64,000 nt of DNA from a virus, in IMG/VR virus record IMGVR_UViG_3300043419_000898, positions 1-64,000 of that record. One strand, given 5' to 3'. Made by a program: the position numbers and the translations under genes. The notes beneath the pieces are model-generated. The model was not told the DNA's origin and ran no database searches. It saw only the letters and a list, made by a program, of their open reading frames with translations. Below are positions 44,589 through 52,218 of the stretch, piece after piece. Numbering within the stretch: the first letter of the stretch is position 1; each line of letters starts with the position of its first letter.

Positions 44589-44971
44589 GTCTTCTTCCCA
44601 CCGTCGTAAGGTTTCGCTATCCCCTTATCTACTAGATACTGATTTAGCGTAGCCCCGTCCTTCCCATAGACTTTGGCTAAGATGCGACCATACTTATCAG
44701 GTTTGTCGCTTAGTGTTTCGAATGTAACATAGGTTATAGACTCTGTCAACTGCTTTTTTGAAATAGTGTTTTCTTTTAACCAGTCGGTCGTAACCTGTTT
44801 TGCGTACTTGCCTTCATCGGTCTTGATTTCAGGTGTGTCCAGTTCTGCAAGGCGGAGTTTCCGCTGCCCTAAAAGGACGTTAAATCCAAGGTCGATGTCA
44901 ACTTCGATAGTATCCCCGTCAACAACTCGTATAAGCCTTCCACGGTACGTGTAGAGGCTCACAGAGTCCAC
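44585..44971 (-). CDS. Staphylococcal nuclease-like (thermonuclease) protein
   Basis: 128 residues. VVDGDTIEV (Asp20), RLAELDTPE (Arg40, Asp45, Glu48) and DKYGRILAKV (Arg96) match the calcium and catalytic residues of the SNase family, and LNQYLVDKGIAKPYDGG is the usual end. No signal peptide, so it acts in the cell. It may degrade host DNA to supply nucleotides, which fits ThyX and dUTPase. Confidence 0.9.
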   Translation of the reverse strand: MDSVSLYTYRGRLIRVVDGDTIEVDIDLGFNVLLGQRKLRLAELDTPEIKTDEGKYAKQVTTDWLKENTISKKQLTESITYVTFETLSDKPDKYGRILAKVYGKDGATLNQYLVDKGIAKPYDGGKKT

Positions 44972-45591
44972 TCCAATGCCTTAGCAGTAATAGGAAAATG
45001 CTTGATGAAAATCTCTTTGACTTGCTTGGCTAGTTCTTCGTGTTCACCCTGAGCATCCTTGTTTGCACGGGCTTCAATGTAGTGAATCCAAGAGCGGATG
45101 TTTCCATTTGCATAGATGTGTGTAGGTGCACAGATAGGCAGTACTGAACGAGCACATTCTTTGGCTACGCCTTGCTCAAGAAGATAGTCGTAGACTTCTT
45201 GTTGTTTTTCAAAGAGCTCGGCAATCTTTTCTTTGGCAATGTCTTTCTCGGCACAATCTTCCCAAGGATTACTCGCTTGACGATTCTTTGCGTCTTGGAG
45301 TCTTAGGTCTGGTAGTTCTATCTCTTCAGTAACCTTTGCATAACGCTGGCTGAACTCTTGGATTCGGATAGAACTATGTCTTGCAAACTGTGCTGAGATG
45401 TCACGGCGAGTATGTATGTCAAGACACATATTGCACATCTCAAAGATAGACCAATGCTTCTTTCGGATGCAGTAAGCAATCAGCCTGTCTGGTGGTGCAT
45501 TTTGGTTGTCTGGGTTCGACACACGTGCCATCTTGGCAATCTTTATCTCTGCGTCTGGTGTCAACCAAACAACGCTAACCGATGAACTCAT
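44959..45591 (-). CDS. thyX: FAD-dependent thymidylate synthase ThyX
   Basis: 210 residues. Makes dTMP from dUMP with methylenetetrahydrofolate, FAD and NADPH. RHSSIRIQEFSQRY at 71-84 is the ThyX signature (usual form RHR-x7-S): Ser81 is in place but the third residue is Ser rather than Arg. The C-terminal LPICAPTHIYANGNIRSW and EARANKDAQGEHEEL are also usual. Works after dUTPase in thymidine supply. Overlaps the SNase gene by 13 nt. Confidence 0.92.
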   Translation of the reverse strand: MSSSVSVVWLTPDAEIKIAKMARVSNPDNQNAPPDRLIAYCIRKKHWSIFEMCNMCLDIHTRRDISAQFARHSSIRIQEFSQRYAKVTEEIELPDLRLQDAKNRQASNPWEDCAEKDIAKEKIAELFEKQQEVYDYLLEQGVAKECARSVLPICAPTHIYANGNIRSWIHYIEARANKDAQGEHEELAKQVKEIFIKHFPITAKALEWTL

Positions 45592-45811
45592 TTTCGTAGT
45601 ATTTCCTATGGACGTTATTCACGACGTTGGTTTTTTGCTTTGCGTCAAGACAGTACCAGTCAACTCCAAACATGGCAAACGACTCACGCTTGCATAGAAT
45701 TGTGAGCCGTTCGTCATTTGTAAGTGGAGAAGTGACTATATCGTAGTCACTTTTGCAGGTTTGTGTCCGATATGACCAAAGTGCTAAAAACTCTGATTCA
45801 CTGAGTGTCAT
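45575..45811 (-). CDS. Small unknown protein
   Basis: 78 residues from MTLSESEFLALWSYR; ATG at 45811 preferred to the in-frame TTG at 45826. Contains two Cys and an aromatic C-terminal half (VHRKYYENEFIG). Overlaps both neighbours by 14-17 nt. Not recognised. Confidence 0.6.
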   Translation of the reverse strand: MTLSESEFLALWSYRTQTCKSDYDIVTSPLTNDERLTILCKRESFAMFGVDWYCLDAKQKTNVVNNVHRKYYENEFIG

Positions 45812-46286
45812 TACTTTCAGACTCAAAAGGCGAGACTTTGATATCTAGATAATCACAAATACGCTTGGCTGCGTCATGCCACGTATAGCACACAGCCCAA
45901 GCGTATTCTGCTTCACATTCAGATAGGATTTCTTTGAAGTTCTTCTGTTCGTTTGTTAGACGATTTTTACCAGCCTTCATCTCTATCCACATTCCAAGGT
46001 ACACAAGTTCTCCATCTAAGAACTTAGGATGAGGAATGAAGATATCCCAGACTCCTGCCTTCTGACCTTCTCGTTTCATGTTTACCGCAGTGGTTTTACT
46101 GCGATACCCGCCATTCGGTACAGCAAAGATTCCTCTAAGCTTCGGATGGCGGGGTTCGTTGTACTTTATCCAGTTGAACAGGTTGACCTGTTCGTCATGC
46201 TCAGGATTCTGTCGCTTGGACTTTACGTGGACGACCCCTAGGTCTTCCAGTAGGGATATACGTCGCTTTCTTCTCAGGTCGGTCAT
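45798..46286 (-). CDS. VRR-NUC domain nuclease
   Basis: 162 residues from MTDLRRKRRISLLEDL, with AGAGG seven nucleotides upstream. The domain includes EQVNLFNWI, AVPNGGYRS, GVWDIFIP and MWIEMKAGKNRLTNEQ, which give the catalytic Asp and E-x-K of the PD-(D/E)XK-like VRR-NUC fold. Relatives are Holliday-junction or structure-specific nucleases; in this operon it would serve recombination or packaging. About 86 nt overlap the end of the AT-hook gene in another frame. Confidence 0.85.
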   Translation of the reverse strand: MTDLRRKRRISLLEDLGVVHVKSKRQNPEHDEQVNLFNWIKYNEPRHPKLRGIFAVPNGGYRSKTTAVNMKREGQKAGVWDIFIPHPKFLDGELVYLGMWIEMKAGKNRLTNEQKNFKEILSECEAEYAWAVCYTWHDAAKRICDYLDIKVSPFESESNDTQ

Positions 46287-46599
46287 TGACAGCCTCTTGC
46301 CATAGATTACGCTCACTCATGAACCGCTTGAGCGACTCAATCGTTACGTAAGTGTATCTGTCTTTGCCTTCAGACTTCACAAACTCTAAACGACCCTTAC
46401 CGTTGAGTACATAAACACGTGCACGGCTGATACCAAGGATTTCTTGTGCAAGAGGCAGTGGGACAGAACCAAGGTCACGTCCCTGTTCAATACGAATATT
46501 TCCCTGCAACTTCATACGCTGAATGGCTCGCTCGATGGCTTGCTCAACTAACTCATCTGTGTATACATTAACCGGCAACTTCTTGCTCCTTACTATCAA
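46201..46599 (-). CDS. DNA-binding protein with MerR/excisionase-like HTH and AT-hook
   Basis: 132 residues. PLPLAQEILGISRARVYVLN (about 48-67) reads as a helix-turn-helix of the excisionase/MerR-like type, followed by GRLEFVKSEGKDRYTYVTIES. The end has an AT-hook, TGRPRGRPRKVQ (about 117-128). Overlaps the annealing-protein gene by 32 nt and the nuclease gene by 86 nt. Probably a regulator or accessory DNA-binding protein. Confidence 0.7.
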   Translation of the reverse strand: MIVRSKKLPVNVYTDELVEQAIERAIQRMKLQGNIRIEQGRDLGSVPLPLAQEILGISRARVYVLNGKGRLEFVKSEGKDRYTYVTIESLKRFMSERNLWQEAVNDRPEKKATYIPTGRPRGRPRKVQATES

Positions 46600-47158
46600 T
46601 AATCAATGCTTCTAAAGCAACGATGGCTTTGTTCCAGCCCTCAGGACTTACATCCTTGGAACCAACTAACTTCTCAAACAACTCAGCACGTTCGGCTGTT
46701 GTGTGATTTTCGCCGAGATAAGCACGTGCCATGTCACCAAAGATTTTTGCAGGTGATGGCGCACTAGGTGCTTGAGCCTTTGGCTTAGGTTGGTTGATAG
46801 GTGCATCTACGATGCGTGGATTAGGCGAACTAACATCAACTTCATCGAACTCTGGTGCGAATTGCGTTCCATAACCCAAGATTCCGAGAGCACGTCCGAT
46901 AGAGCCAGTCTCAGCCTTTTCCATGTAGTCAGCAAAACCACGAGCGTCTTCCATCTTCGTGCCTTCGGCTACAACGATGCCATTCTCGTTTGCGATGATT
47001 GCCTTGAAAACTGCGTACTTTTGCTCAATATTCAGGTCAACAATCTGTGTCCGAATGCTCCAATCAGGATGCTCTTGACGGAACCAAACTAGACGCCACT
47101 TGACCTCCAAGTAGGCTTTACCCTTCAGATTCATCAAGTGGTCATTTGGATTAAACAT
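46568..47158 (-). CDS. Rad52/Erf-like single-strand annealing protein (probable)
   Basis: 196 residues. YLEVKWRLVWFRQEHPDW, AVFKAIIANENGIVVAEGT and EKAETGSIGRALGILGYG are the signature parts of a phage protein family related to Rad52/Erf annealing proteins. A Pro-rich linker and a C-terminal helical domain follow. It would anneal complementary strands after resection by the YqaJ-type exonuclease, with SSB coded on the opposite side of the control region. First gene of its operon, with GAGGGAGGG as RBS. Confidence 0.7.
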   Translation of the reverse strand: MFNPNDHLMNLKGKAYLEVKWRLVWFRQEHPDWSIRTQIVDLNIEQKYAVFKAIIANENGIVVAEGTKMEDARGFADYMEKAETGSIGRALGILGYGTQFAPEFDEVDVSSPNPRIVDAPINQPKPKAQAPSAPSPAKIFGDMARAYLGENHTTAERAELFEKLVGSKDVSPEGWNKAIVALEALIIDSKEQEVAG

Positions 47159-47187
47159 AACTTCCCTCCCTCAGTTGAGTTGACATA

Positions 47188-47216
47188 TAGTATCTCCCTA
47201 ACTACGTTTTGTCAAG
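47188..47216 (-). promoter_or_regulatory. Promoter of the recombination/nucleotide operon
   Basis: Minus strand: TTGACA (47211-47216), 17 nt, TACTAT (47188-47193), about 30 nt before ATG at 47158. Confidence 0.78.
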
Positions 47217-47427
47217 ATTACAAAAAGATTTCTTTTTCTATAGACAGATTGAGAAAGTGGTGGTATCACGCACGTGCGCCTACGTCGTACGCGAATAGTT
47301 ACGTATAGATTTGCAATACGTTTCTGACTAAATCATTAGGTATTTGTTGTTTGTAATTACATAAACAACTACTACGTATAGATTTGCAATACGTATTGCA
47401 AATCCACGTGCGTACGGAAAATTACAC
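47217..47427. promoter_or_regulatory. Palindrome-rich divergent control region or origin candidate
   Basis: No coding frame is convincing here. A direct repeat with core TTTGCAATACGT occurs at 47300-47321 and 47373-47394 (22 bp each, 73 bp apart). The second copy extends into a perfect 24-bp palindrome at 47381-47404 (half-site GATTTGCAATAC). CGCACGTGCG and CACGTGCGTACG lie nearby. The region separates divergent promoters and could hold operators for a dimeric regulator or an origin. Confidence 0.65.
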
Positions 47428-47457
47428 TTGACATGTTGGCAATGATGGTTGTAACAT
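47428..47457 (+). promoter_or_regulatory. Promoter of the ssb operon
   Basis: TTGACA (47428-47433), 18 nt, TAACAT (47452-47457), with GAGGTG as RBS before ATG at 47476. Confidence 0.72.
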
Positions 47458-47475
47458 GACGACCTGAGGTGAAAC

Positions 47476-47922
47476 ATGAATGTTGTTTGTTTAGTGGGTC
47501 GTGTCGTCGCTGACCCTGAAGTAAAAACACTATCGTCGGGTTCTATCGTCGCCAGCATGCGTATTGCTGTTGACCGTCCGGTCGCAAAAGATGCAGAAGT
47601 GACCGCTGACTTTATCAGCCTGAGTGCTTTTGGTAAGACTGCCGAGTTTGCGTCTAAGTACATCACGAAGGGTCAGAAGATTTCCGTTCAAGGTCGTCTT
47701 CAAATCCGTGACTACACGGACAAGGACGGCAACAAGCGAACTGCAGCTGAAGTGCTGGTTAATGACCTCCGTGGCGTAGACCGACCCTCTGGAGGCGGAA
47801 ATGCACAAGGTGGCGTAAACTACCAGCCAAATGGAAATCGGTTCCAGAATAAGGCACAGAACGCCACACAGCGGGTTTCCCGCCCATTTGATGAACCTAT
47901 CACTGACCCATTTGCGGAGTAG
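47476..47922 (+). CDS. ssb: Single-stranded DNA-binding protein
   Basis: 148 residues. The OB fold starts MNVVCLVGRVVADPEVK and continues with ADFISLSAFGKTAEF and GQKISVQGRLQIRDYTDKDG, close to bacterial SSB. A Gly/Asn/Gln-rich linker leads to the acidic tip PITDPFAE, which usually binds partner proteins. It covers single strands in replication and recombination. First gene after the promoter at 47428. Confidence 0.95.
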   Translation: MNVVCLVGRVVADPEVKTLSSGSIVASMRIAVDRPVAKDAEVTADFISLSAFGKTAEFASKYITKGQKISVQGRLQIRDYTDKDGNKRTAAEVLVNDLRGVDRPSGGGNAQGGVNYQPNGNRFQNKAQNATQRVSRPFDEPITDPFAE

Positions 47923-47928
47923 TTATAG

Positions 47929-48195
47929 ATGAATCCATTTCGAAAGATGTATATGGATGCGGCACGTGCTAAGGGAGCGTCACACAGTGACGTTCTCTTT
48001 GTGCTTCAACGGTCAGGATATGACTCTATGACCTATCACGCATTTATGATGAGACTGAACCGGGGTACGATTGACCAGCAATTTGTCAACACATTAGCCC
48101 TGATTGTTGATGTTGATGCTGCTCAACTTTACACAGAAGCGTCAACAAGATACGAGTTTTACAAGAGCCGATATGCCAATAGCGATAATCCTTAA
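47929..48195 (+). CDS. Small HTH-like protein
   Basis: 88 residues. ASHSDVLFVLQRSGYDSMTY and MMRLNRGTIDQQFVNTLALI look like a lambda-repressor-like helix bundle. It lies six nucleotides after ssb. Might be a regulator of the divergent region; weak evidence. Confidence 0.6.
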   Translation: MNPFRKMYMDAARAKGASHSDVLFVLQRSGYDSMTYHAFMMRLNRGTIDQQFVNTLALIVDVDAAQLYTEASTRYEFYKSRYANSDNP

Positions 48196-49138
48196 TAACC
48201 AATCCGTAGGTAAGAACTGCCCTGAGATAGCAGCAGTACGCAGTGGAAACGTAGAGCAAAACGTCATAGGTGAAGCGTGGGTTATAAAGCCCGAAAACAT
48301 CACTTCTGTATGGCGTCCTGAGTGTGAAGTATGGGAAGTAGCCATACAAGGCGAAGGCACATATGCTGGCTCACACAAGGTCAAGTATCTACGTCAGGCA
48401 AGTGACATTCAACTGAATCAGTTAGGTGTCTACACTGCTGGCGTGACAGGTTCTGACTACGGAGGAACCAAAGTTGTCAAAGATACAGGCTACGTAGTAG
48501 GTGCAAGCCCTGCGATAAACATAAGTGCTGAGAATGCTGCAATCAGATGCGACAGTGGAAGTTCTGGGACTATCACTGCATATAAGTCAAAGATACACAT
48601 TGACGAAAACACAAACATCATCCTTCATGCAACTGACTGCACAATTACCGCTTCTAGTGGAACTATATTTGCGGAAAACTCTAAAGTCACTGCTACAGGT
48701 CAAACAATCGTCAATTGCGTGAACTGTACTGTAGAAGCACATGACTCAGTGGCTGTAAAGTCATCTGGTTCTAAGTTGCAGGTTGACGGCAATGTTTTTG
48801 TTAATCCAAATTCATGCGTTGTTGTAGCCAAGTGTCAAAGCATTATTAGTTGCAATGATAACAAGGTAAAAGTCACTGCATCTGAAAGTGTTATCTGTAT
48901 TGTGAACGACATCGAGCAAGCACACGCCACAGGCTCTATGGCTGAGTCATTTGCGAAGCAGAAGTTCATCTTGAGTGATAACGCCATAGTTGTATCAAGG
49001 ACGCTAGGTGACTACGTGTGGACGCCTACAGGCAAGTACTACGCATCTGCAATCAAGGGTGCACCACAAGACTTACCTAAATCAACTGGACGCCCAAGAA
49101 AACAACCAAGACCTGAAGATGAGGTTGCACTAGACTAA
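48173..49138 (+). CDS. Beta-solenoid-like protein with AT-hook-like end
   Basis: 321 residues from MPIAIILNNQSVG; ATG at 48173 chosen because the earlier in-frame start lies inside the preceding gene. Residues about 105-260 repeat short strands of the kind V-x-A-x-x-S/C (TIFAENSKVTATGQTIVNC, CTVEAHDSVAVKSSGSKLQV), the pattern of a small beta-solenoid. It ends STGRPRKQPRPEDE, which looks like an AT-hook. Proteins with such repeats occur among actinobacteriophage genes, without a known role. Its gene lies among replication genes, so it is not an obvious virion protein. Confidence 0.62.
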   Translation: MPIAIILNNQSVGKNCPEIAAVRSGNVEQNVIGEAWVIKPENITSVWRPECEVWEVAIQGEGTYAGSHKVKYLRQASDIQLNQLGVYTAGVTGSDYGGTKVVKDTGYVVGASPAINISAENAAIRCDSGSSGTITAYKSKIHIDENTNIILHATDCTITASSGTIFAENSKVTATGQTIVNCVNCTVEAHDSVAVKSSGSKLQVDGNVFVNPNSCVVVAKCQSIISCNDNKVKVTASESVICIVNDIEQAHATGSMAESFAKQKFILSDNAIVVSRTLGDYVWTPTGKYYASAIKGAPQDLPKSTGRPRKQPRPEDEVALD

Positions 49139-49581
49139 TGGCTTCCAGACAACCACGCAAAGCAGTTTATGTTGCAGTGTTCTTAGACGGCTCAGAGCCA
49201 AACAAAGTCTATACACGGTTTGAAAATGCCAACCGTACTCACTATGGCAATGACAATGTAGAAATCTATCGTCACAAAGTATTAGAAGATGGGGATTATA
49301 CTTGTGTGCCAAATGAAGACAGTTCGAAGCAGGCAAAGCGATACGTTAGCGAAGATGTAAAGCAACGCCAATCTGAATACATGAAGGAGCACTATAGACG
49401 ATATGTCTACTTAGCCTTCAATGAAGCAACAGGCGAGTATCGTGACTTTACACGCAAGCAAAACTGCATCATATTCTGTAGTTCAAACTCTGAGTACATT
49501 CCGTATCTGATGCTAAGAACAGATTGGGATGAACATGGTCAGTTGTTCGATGAAACAATAATCGATATGAGCCAGACATAA
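49138..49581 (+). CDS. Unknown protein
   Basis: 147 residues, basic and aromatic, MASRQPRKAVYVAVFLDGSE at the start, with YMKEHYRRYVYLAFNEATGE in the middle. One-nucleotide overlap with the gene before (TAATG). A strong terminator follows. Not recognised. Confidence 0.68.
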   Translation: MASRQPRKAVYVAVFLDGSEPNKVYTRFENANRTHYGNDNVEIYRHKVLEDGDYTCVPNEDSSKQAKRYVSEDVKQRQSEYMKEHYRRYVYLAFNEATGEYRDFTRKQNCIIFCSSNSEYIPYLMLRTDWDEHGQLFDETIIDMSQT

Positions 49582-49595
49582 TGTCTGGCTCTTTT
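49570..49595 (+). terminator. Intrinsic terminator of the ssb operon
   Basis: AGCCAGACA (49570-49578) and TGTCTGGCT (49582-49590) form a 9-bp stem with a 3-nt loop, then CTTTT. Its first bases lie within the end of the gene before it. Confidence 0.85.
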
Positions 49596-49631
49596 GTTTG
49601 CATACCTCACTGATATACTTGACCCATTGAC

Positions 49632-50204
49632 ATGAACTTACCAGATAAAAAATACGACGTTGTCTTGATGGACCCACCTTGGTACTACGGTAACAAGACT
49701 GGTATGGCTGCGGCTGAAAAGCATTACCGAACCATGAAGGATGACGACCTAATGGCTCTTGATGTCCCATCGTTACTAAAGCCTACGTCAGTAGTTTTCT
49801 GTTGGGCTACGGGTCCACGCCTTGACTTTGCTATGCAACTCATGGCTCACTGGAATCTGCATTATCGCTGCATGGCTTTTGTATGGGTAAAGACTACGAA
49901 AGCGGGTGTGCCGTACGGAGCTAGGGGCATACGACCAACAATAGTAAAACCAACAACTGAGTTCGTGTTGGCATGCTCACCTATGAGGAAAGGACGACCT
50001 ATGCAACCACAAGACCTAACTGTCCCACAAGTCCTTATGGCGTCTCCCATGGAGCACTCACGCAAGCCAGAAGATATCCACGAACGTATTGACCGTTTGT
50101 ATCCCGATGCAACAAAGCTGGAGATGTTTGCTAGGCGTCCATATAAGAACTGGGACATATGGGGAAATGAAGTTGGTTATATAAGCGAAGAGGCTCCTGA
50201 ATAG
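49632..50204 (+). CDS. MT-A70 family DNA adenine methyltransferase
   Basis: 190 residues. DPPW at 14-17 after YDVVLM is the catalytic motif for N6-adenine methylation; CFWATGPRLDFAMQLM and RPYKNWDIWGNEV are family features, and EHSRKPEDIHERIDRLYP is typical of phage forms. It would mark phage DNA against host nucleases. It is a separate unit between two terminators. Confidence 0.92.
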   Translation: MNLPDKKYDVVLMDPPWYYGNKTGMAAAEKHYRTMKDDDLMALDVPSLLKPTSVVFCWATGPRLDFAMQLMAHWNLHYRCMAFVWVKTTKAGVPYGARGIRPTIVKPTTEFVLACSPMRKGRPMQPQDLTVPQVLMASPMEHSRKPEDIHERIDRLYPDATKLEMFARRPYKNWDIWGNEVGYISEEAPE

Positions 50205-50217
50205 GAGCCTCTTTTTA
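50189..50217 (+). terminator. Intrinsic terminator after the adenine methyltransferase
   Basis: AGAGGCTCCT (50189-50198) and AGGAGCCTCT (50203-50212) with a GAAT loop and TTTTT. It lies between convergent genes; the minus side has only a short T-rich stretch. Confidence 0.85.
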
Positions 50218-50619
50218 CTTACGGATTGGTTTGTTCCAGTCAGGGTCTTCATAGAACATACGACGTCCAACGTAGAAGACTTGACCAATATCTCCTGCAC
50301 CTTCGGCTCTCCATGTTCCATCAGGATGCCTGATGATACTTACAATTTCACCTTTGGTGTCACGTACCATCTTGGCAACTCCGCCCTTCATAAGAACTTT
50401 ATCTGACTGGATGGTCAGTTTAGAGAAACCAGTCTTCAAGTTGACTGGATACTTCTTGATTACAGTGTATGGAATAAGGTCAGTATAAAGAACTTCCGTA
50501 ACACCTGAAAAACGGTCGGCAGTGAATGGACCAGACTCTTTTACGAGTGCAATATTTCGTGCTGAACCGTAATAATCTTCAGCCCATTCATAAACTGGTT
50601 TGACCTTAGGGATTGTCAT
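50215..50619 (-). CDS. Unknown protein
   Basis: 134 residues, MTIPKVKPVYEWAEDYYGSA at the start, beta-rich, with VRDTKGEIVSIIRHPDGTW. Co-transcribed with the exonuclease (4-nt overlap). Not recognised. Confidence 0.68.
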   Translation of the reverse strand: MTIPKVKPVYEWAEDYYGSARNIALVKESGPFTADRFSGVTEVLYTDLIPYTVIKKYPVNLKTGFSKLTIQSDKVLMKGGVAKMVRDTKGEIVSIIRHPDGTWRAEGAGDIGQVFYVGRRMFYEDPDWNKPIRK

Positions 50620-51263
50620 TCGCTAAAACTCTTTTCAATAACTTCACACCAAGTTCTATCTACTGCATCTGCCAGAGCCTGTTGGGTTTGTTTGTCAGCG
50701 GTTATCTTGACTAAGAATGGACCGCCTCCCCACTCGGCTACAGTAATACTCTTGACTGAAAGTTCCTCTTCAAATTGCTTAGTGCCAACATTGTCGTGAA
50801 AAAGAATGAGGTGCATTTCATCTATTCCCAAGACGAGTAGTTGGTACTGCATTTGATTGTACACAGACTGAGGAATGGACTTACTGTTTTTATAGTCAGA
50901 AACGTATCTAAATCCACATTTACATTCGATGGCATACACTGAGCCATCTTCTGCAATATGCAGTCCATCAAGCGATACACGACGCCAAGGGTGCTCCACT
51001 GACTGTATGCACTCAGGCTCAAACTTCATCTGCAACTTATCTTCAGCTATGGCACGTGCGTATGGTTCAAGAATATGACCAAGCTGCATAGCCTGTGTTG
51101 ATGGACTACTTGCCATGTCAACAGCCTGAAGTTTTTCACTGATGAATCTAGCCTTACTACCGGGCATCAATAGACGCCCGGCTTCAGTGGCAGTTATTCC
51201 GCCTTTACGCCAGTTCAGCCACTCTTCTGTGCCTTGCTCCATGGCAACTACCGTGAACTTCAT
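50616..51263 (-). CDS. YqaJ-type (lambda exonuclease superfamily) recombinase nuclease
   Basis: 215 residues. GTEEWLNWRKGGITATEAG is the usual start, with Glu66 (GHILEPYAR), Asp99 (SLDGLH) and Glu113/Lys115 (ECKCG) as the metal-binding set, and MQYQLLVLG after. It resects DNA 5' to 3' to give single strands for the annealing protein. Last 4 nt overlap the next gene. Confidence 0.88.
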   Translation of the reverse strand: MKFTVVAMEQGTEEWLNWRKGGITATEAGRLLMPGSKARFISEKLQAVDMASSPSTQAMQLGHILEPYARAIAEDKLQMKFEPECIQSVEHPWRRVSLDGLHIAEDGSVYAIECKCGFRYVSDYKNSKSIPQSVYNQMQYQLLVLGIDEMHLILFHDNVGTKQFEEELSVKSITVAEWGGGPFLVKITADKQTQQALADAVDRTWCEVIEKSFSE

Positions 51264-51514
51264 ACGCCTACTGCTTCCCTTAATTTTGCCATCACTGACG
51301 TGTTTTCCTGAGGTAGAACCTTGTTCAGTGTGACTATAAGGTCAACAATGTCACCTACTGTCTGGAAAAGACGGTCGTCTATGGAGTCCATATGAACGAT
51401 GCCGTCACGGACGTTTCTTGTTTCATCGTACTGTGCTAGTTCAATGAAACGTGCTCTTTGAGCATTTACGCTGAATCTGATGTTATTTAGGTCTTCTACG
51501 TAACCACGTAGCAT
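51260..51514 (-). CDS. Small helical protein
   Basis: 84 residues from MLRGYVEDLNNIRFSVNA. The frame is open further upstream to 51670, but that part lies inside the next gene in another frame, so the Met at 51514, eight nucleotides after its stop, was chosen. Charged helices, no family recognised. Sits before the exonuclease. Confidence 0.6.
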   Translation of the reverse strand: MLRGYVEDLNNIRFSVNAQRARFIELAQYDETRNVRDGIVHMDSIDDRLFQTVGDIVDLIVTLNKVLPQENTSVMAKLREAVGV

Positions 51515-51521
51515 CTGTACA

Positions 51522-51839
51522 TCAGCCGCTGATAGGCTTGTCCGATTCTTGTTTGACTTCTTCAACTTCTTCCCCTTTGAACGTGTGTTTGACGCCAGCC
51601 TTCCACTGCTTGTCAATGCCAGCAACGGCGTCACTGAAGTCCTTCCACGAGTCAAACTTAGCGTCAACAATGAACGTCACGACACGTGTGTCTTCACCGT
51701 CAATACCGACGCAGTCTACATAGAAGATGACCGACTTTTCCTTGCTGGCTTTTATTCCAGTCAAAGCAAACCAGCCTTCAGTTAAACCCTGCTGCACAGC
51801 CGCAGTCACGACTTGCTCATGTAATTGCTTGTATGTCAT
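51522..51839 (-). CDS. Unknown acidic protein
   Basis: 105 residues, MTYKQLHEQVVTAAVQQGL at the start, and an acidic end (EEVEEVKQESDKP). First gene of the exonuclease operon, with a promoter at 51882-51910. Not recognised. Confidence 0.68.
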   Translation of the reverse strand: MTYKQLHEQVVTAAVQQGLTEGWFALTGIKASKEKSVIFYVDCVGIDGEDTRVVTFIVDAKFDSWKDFSDAVAGIDKQWKAGVKHTFKGEEVEEVKQESDKPISG

Positions 51840-51881
51840 GCATTCATTCTAGAACGCTTCATAACACCGAGCAATGAACAC

Positions 51882-51910
51882 TTTATATTAGATAGTCTTC
51901 AGTTTGTCAA
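51882..51910 (-). promoter_or_regulatory. Promoter of the exonuclease operon
   Basis: Minus strand: TTGACA (51905-51910), 17 nt, TATAAA (51882-51887). The region between 51840 and 52019 holds this and the divergent promoter at 51947, and no genes. Confidence 0.75.
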
Positions 51911-51946
51911 TAGTAAAAAACACAAATAAAATAAATAAAAAACAAC

Positions 51947-51976
51947 TTGTACGTTTTGATTTACCGTGGTTATAAT
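51947..51976 (+). promoter_or_regulatory. Promoter at the left edge of the accessory region
   Basis: TTGTAC (51947-51952), 18 nt, TATAAT (51971-51976), with GGAAGGG as RBS for the TTG start at 52020. Confidence 0.72.
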
Positions 51977-52019
51977 GTAACCGACGGAAGTCAAACACTA
52001 AAAGGAAGGGTAAAAAACA

Positions 52020-52205
52020 TTGGCTAAAGTAAAAACAGCAACAACAGAGACGCTTTCTATCGTCTTGTCTGGTGATGCAGTCGAAGAAGCAGTAGCAGCC
52101 CGTGATACATTGACCAAGAAGCTCGGATTTGTTCCGACTTGGCGTCAGGTTGTTTCACTGACTCTCAATCAGTTCAACAAGATTCAGCGCACAGAATCTG
52201 AATAA
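52020..52205 (+). CDS. Small protein, possible ribbon-helix-helix
   Basis: 61 residues from a TTG start. TETLSIVLSGDAVEEAVAAR and TWRQVVSLTLNQF would suit a short strand followed by helices, as in ribbon-helix-helix regulators. It is the first gene after the promoter at 51947. The fold is a guess. Confidence 0.6.
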   Translation: MAKVKTATTETLSIVLSGDAVEEAVAARDTLTKKLGFVPTWRQVVSLTLNQFNKIQRTESE

Positions 52206-52218
52206 AGGTAGGCTACTG

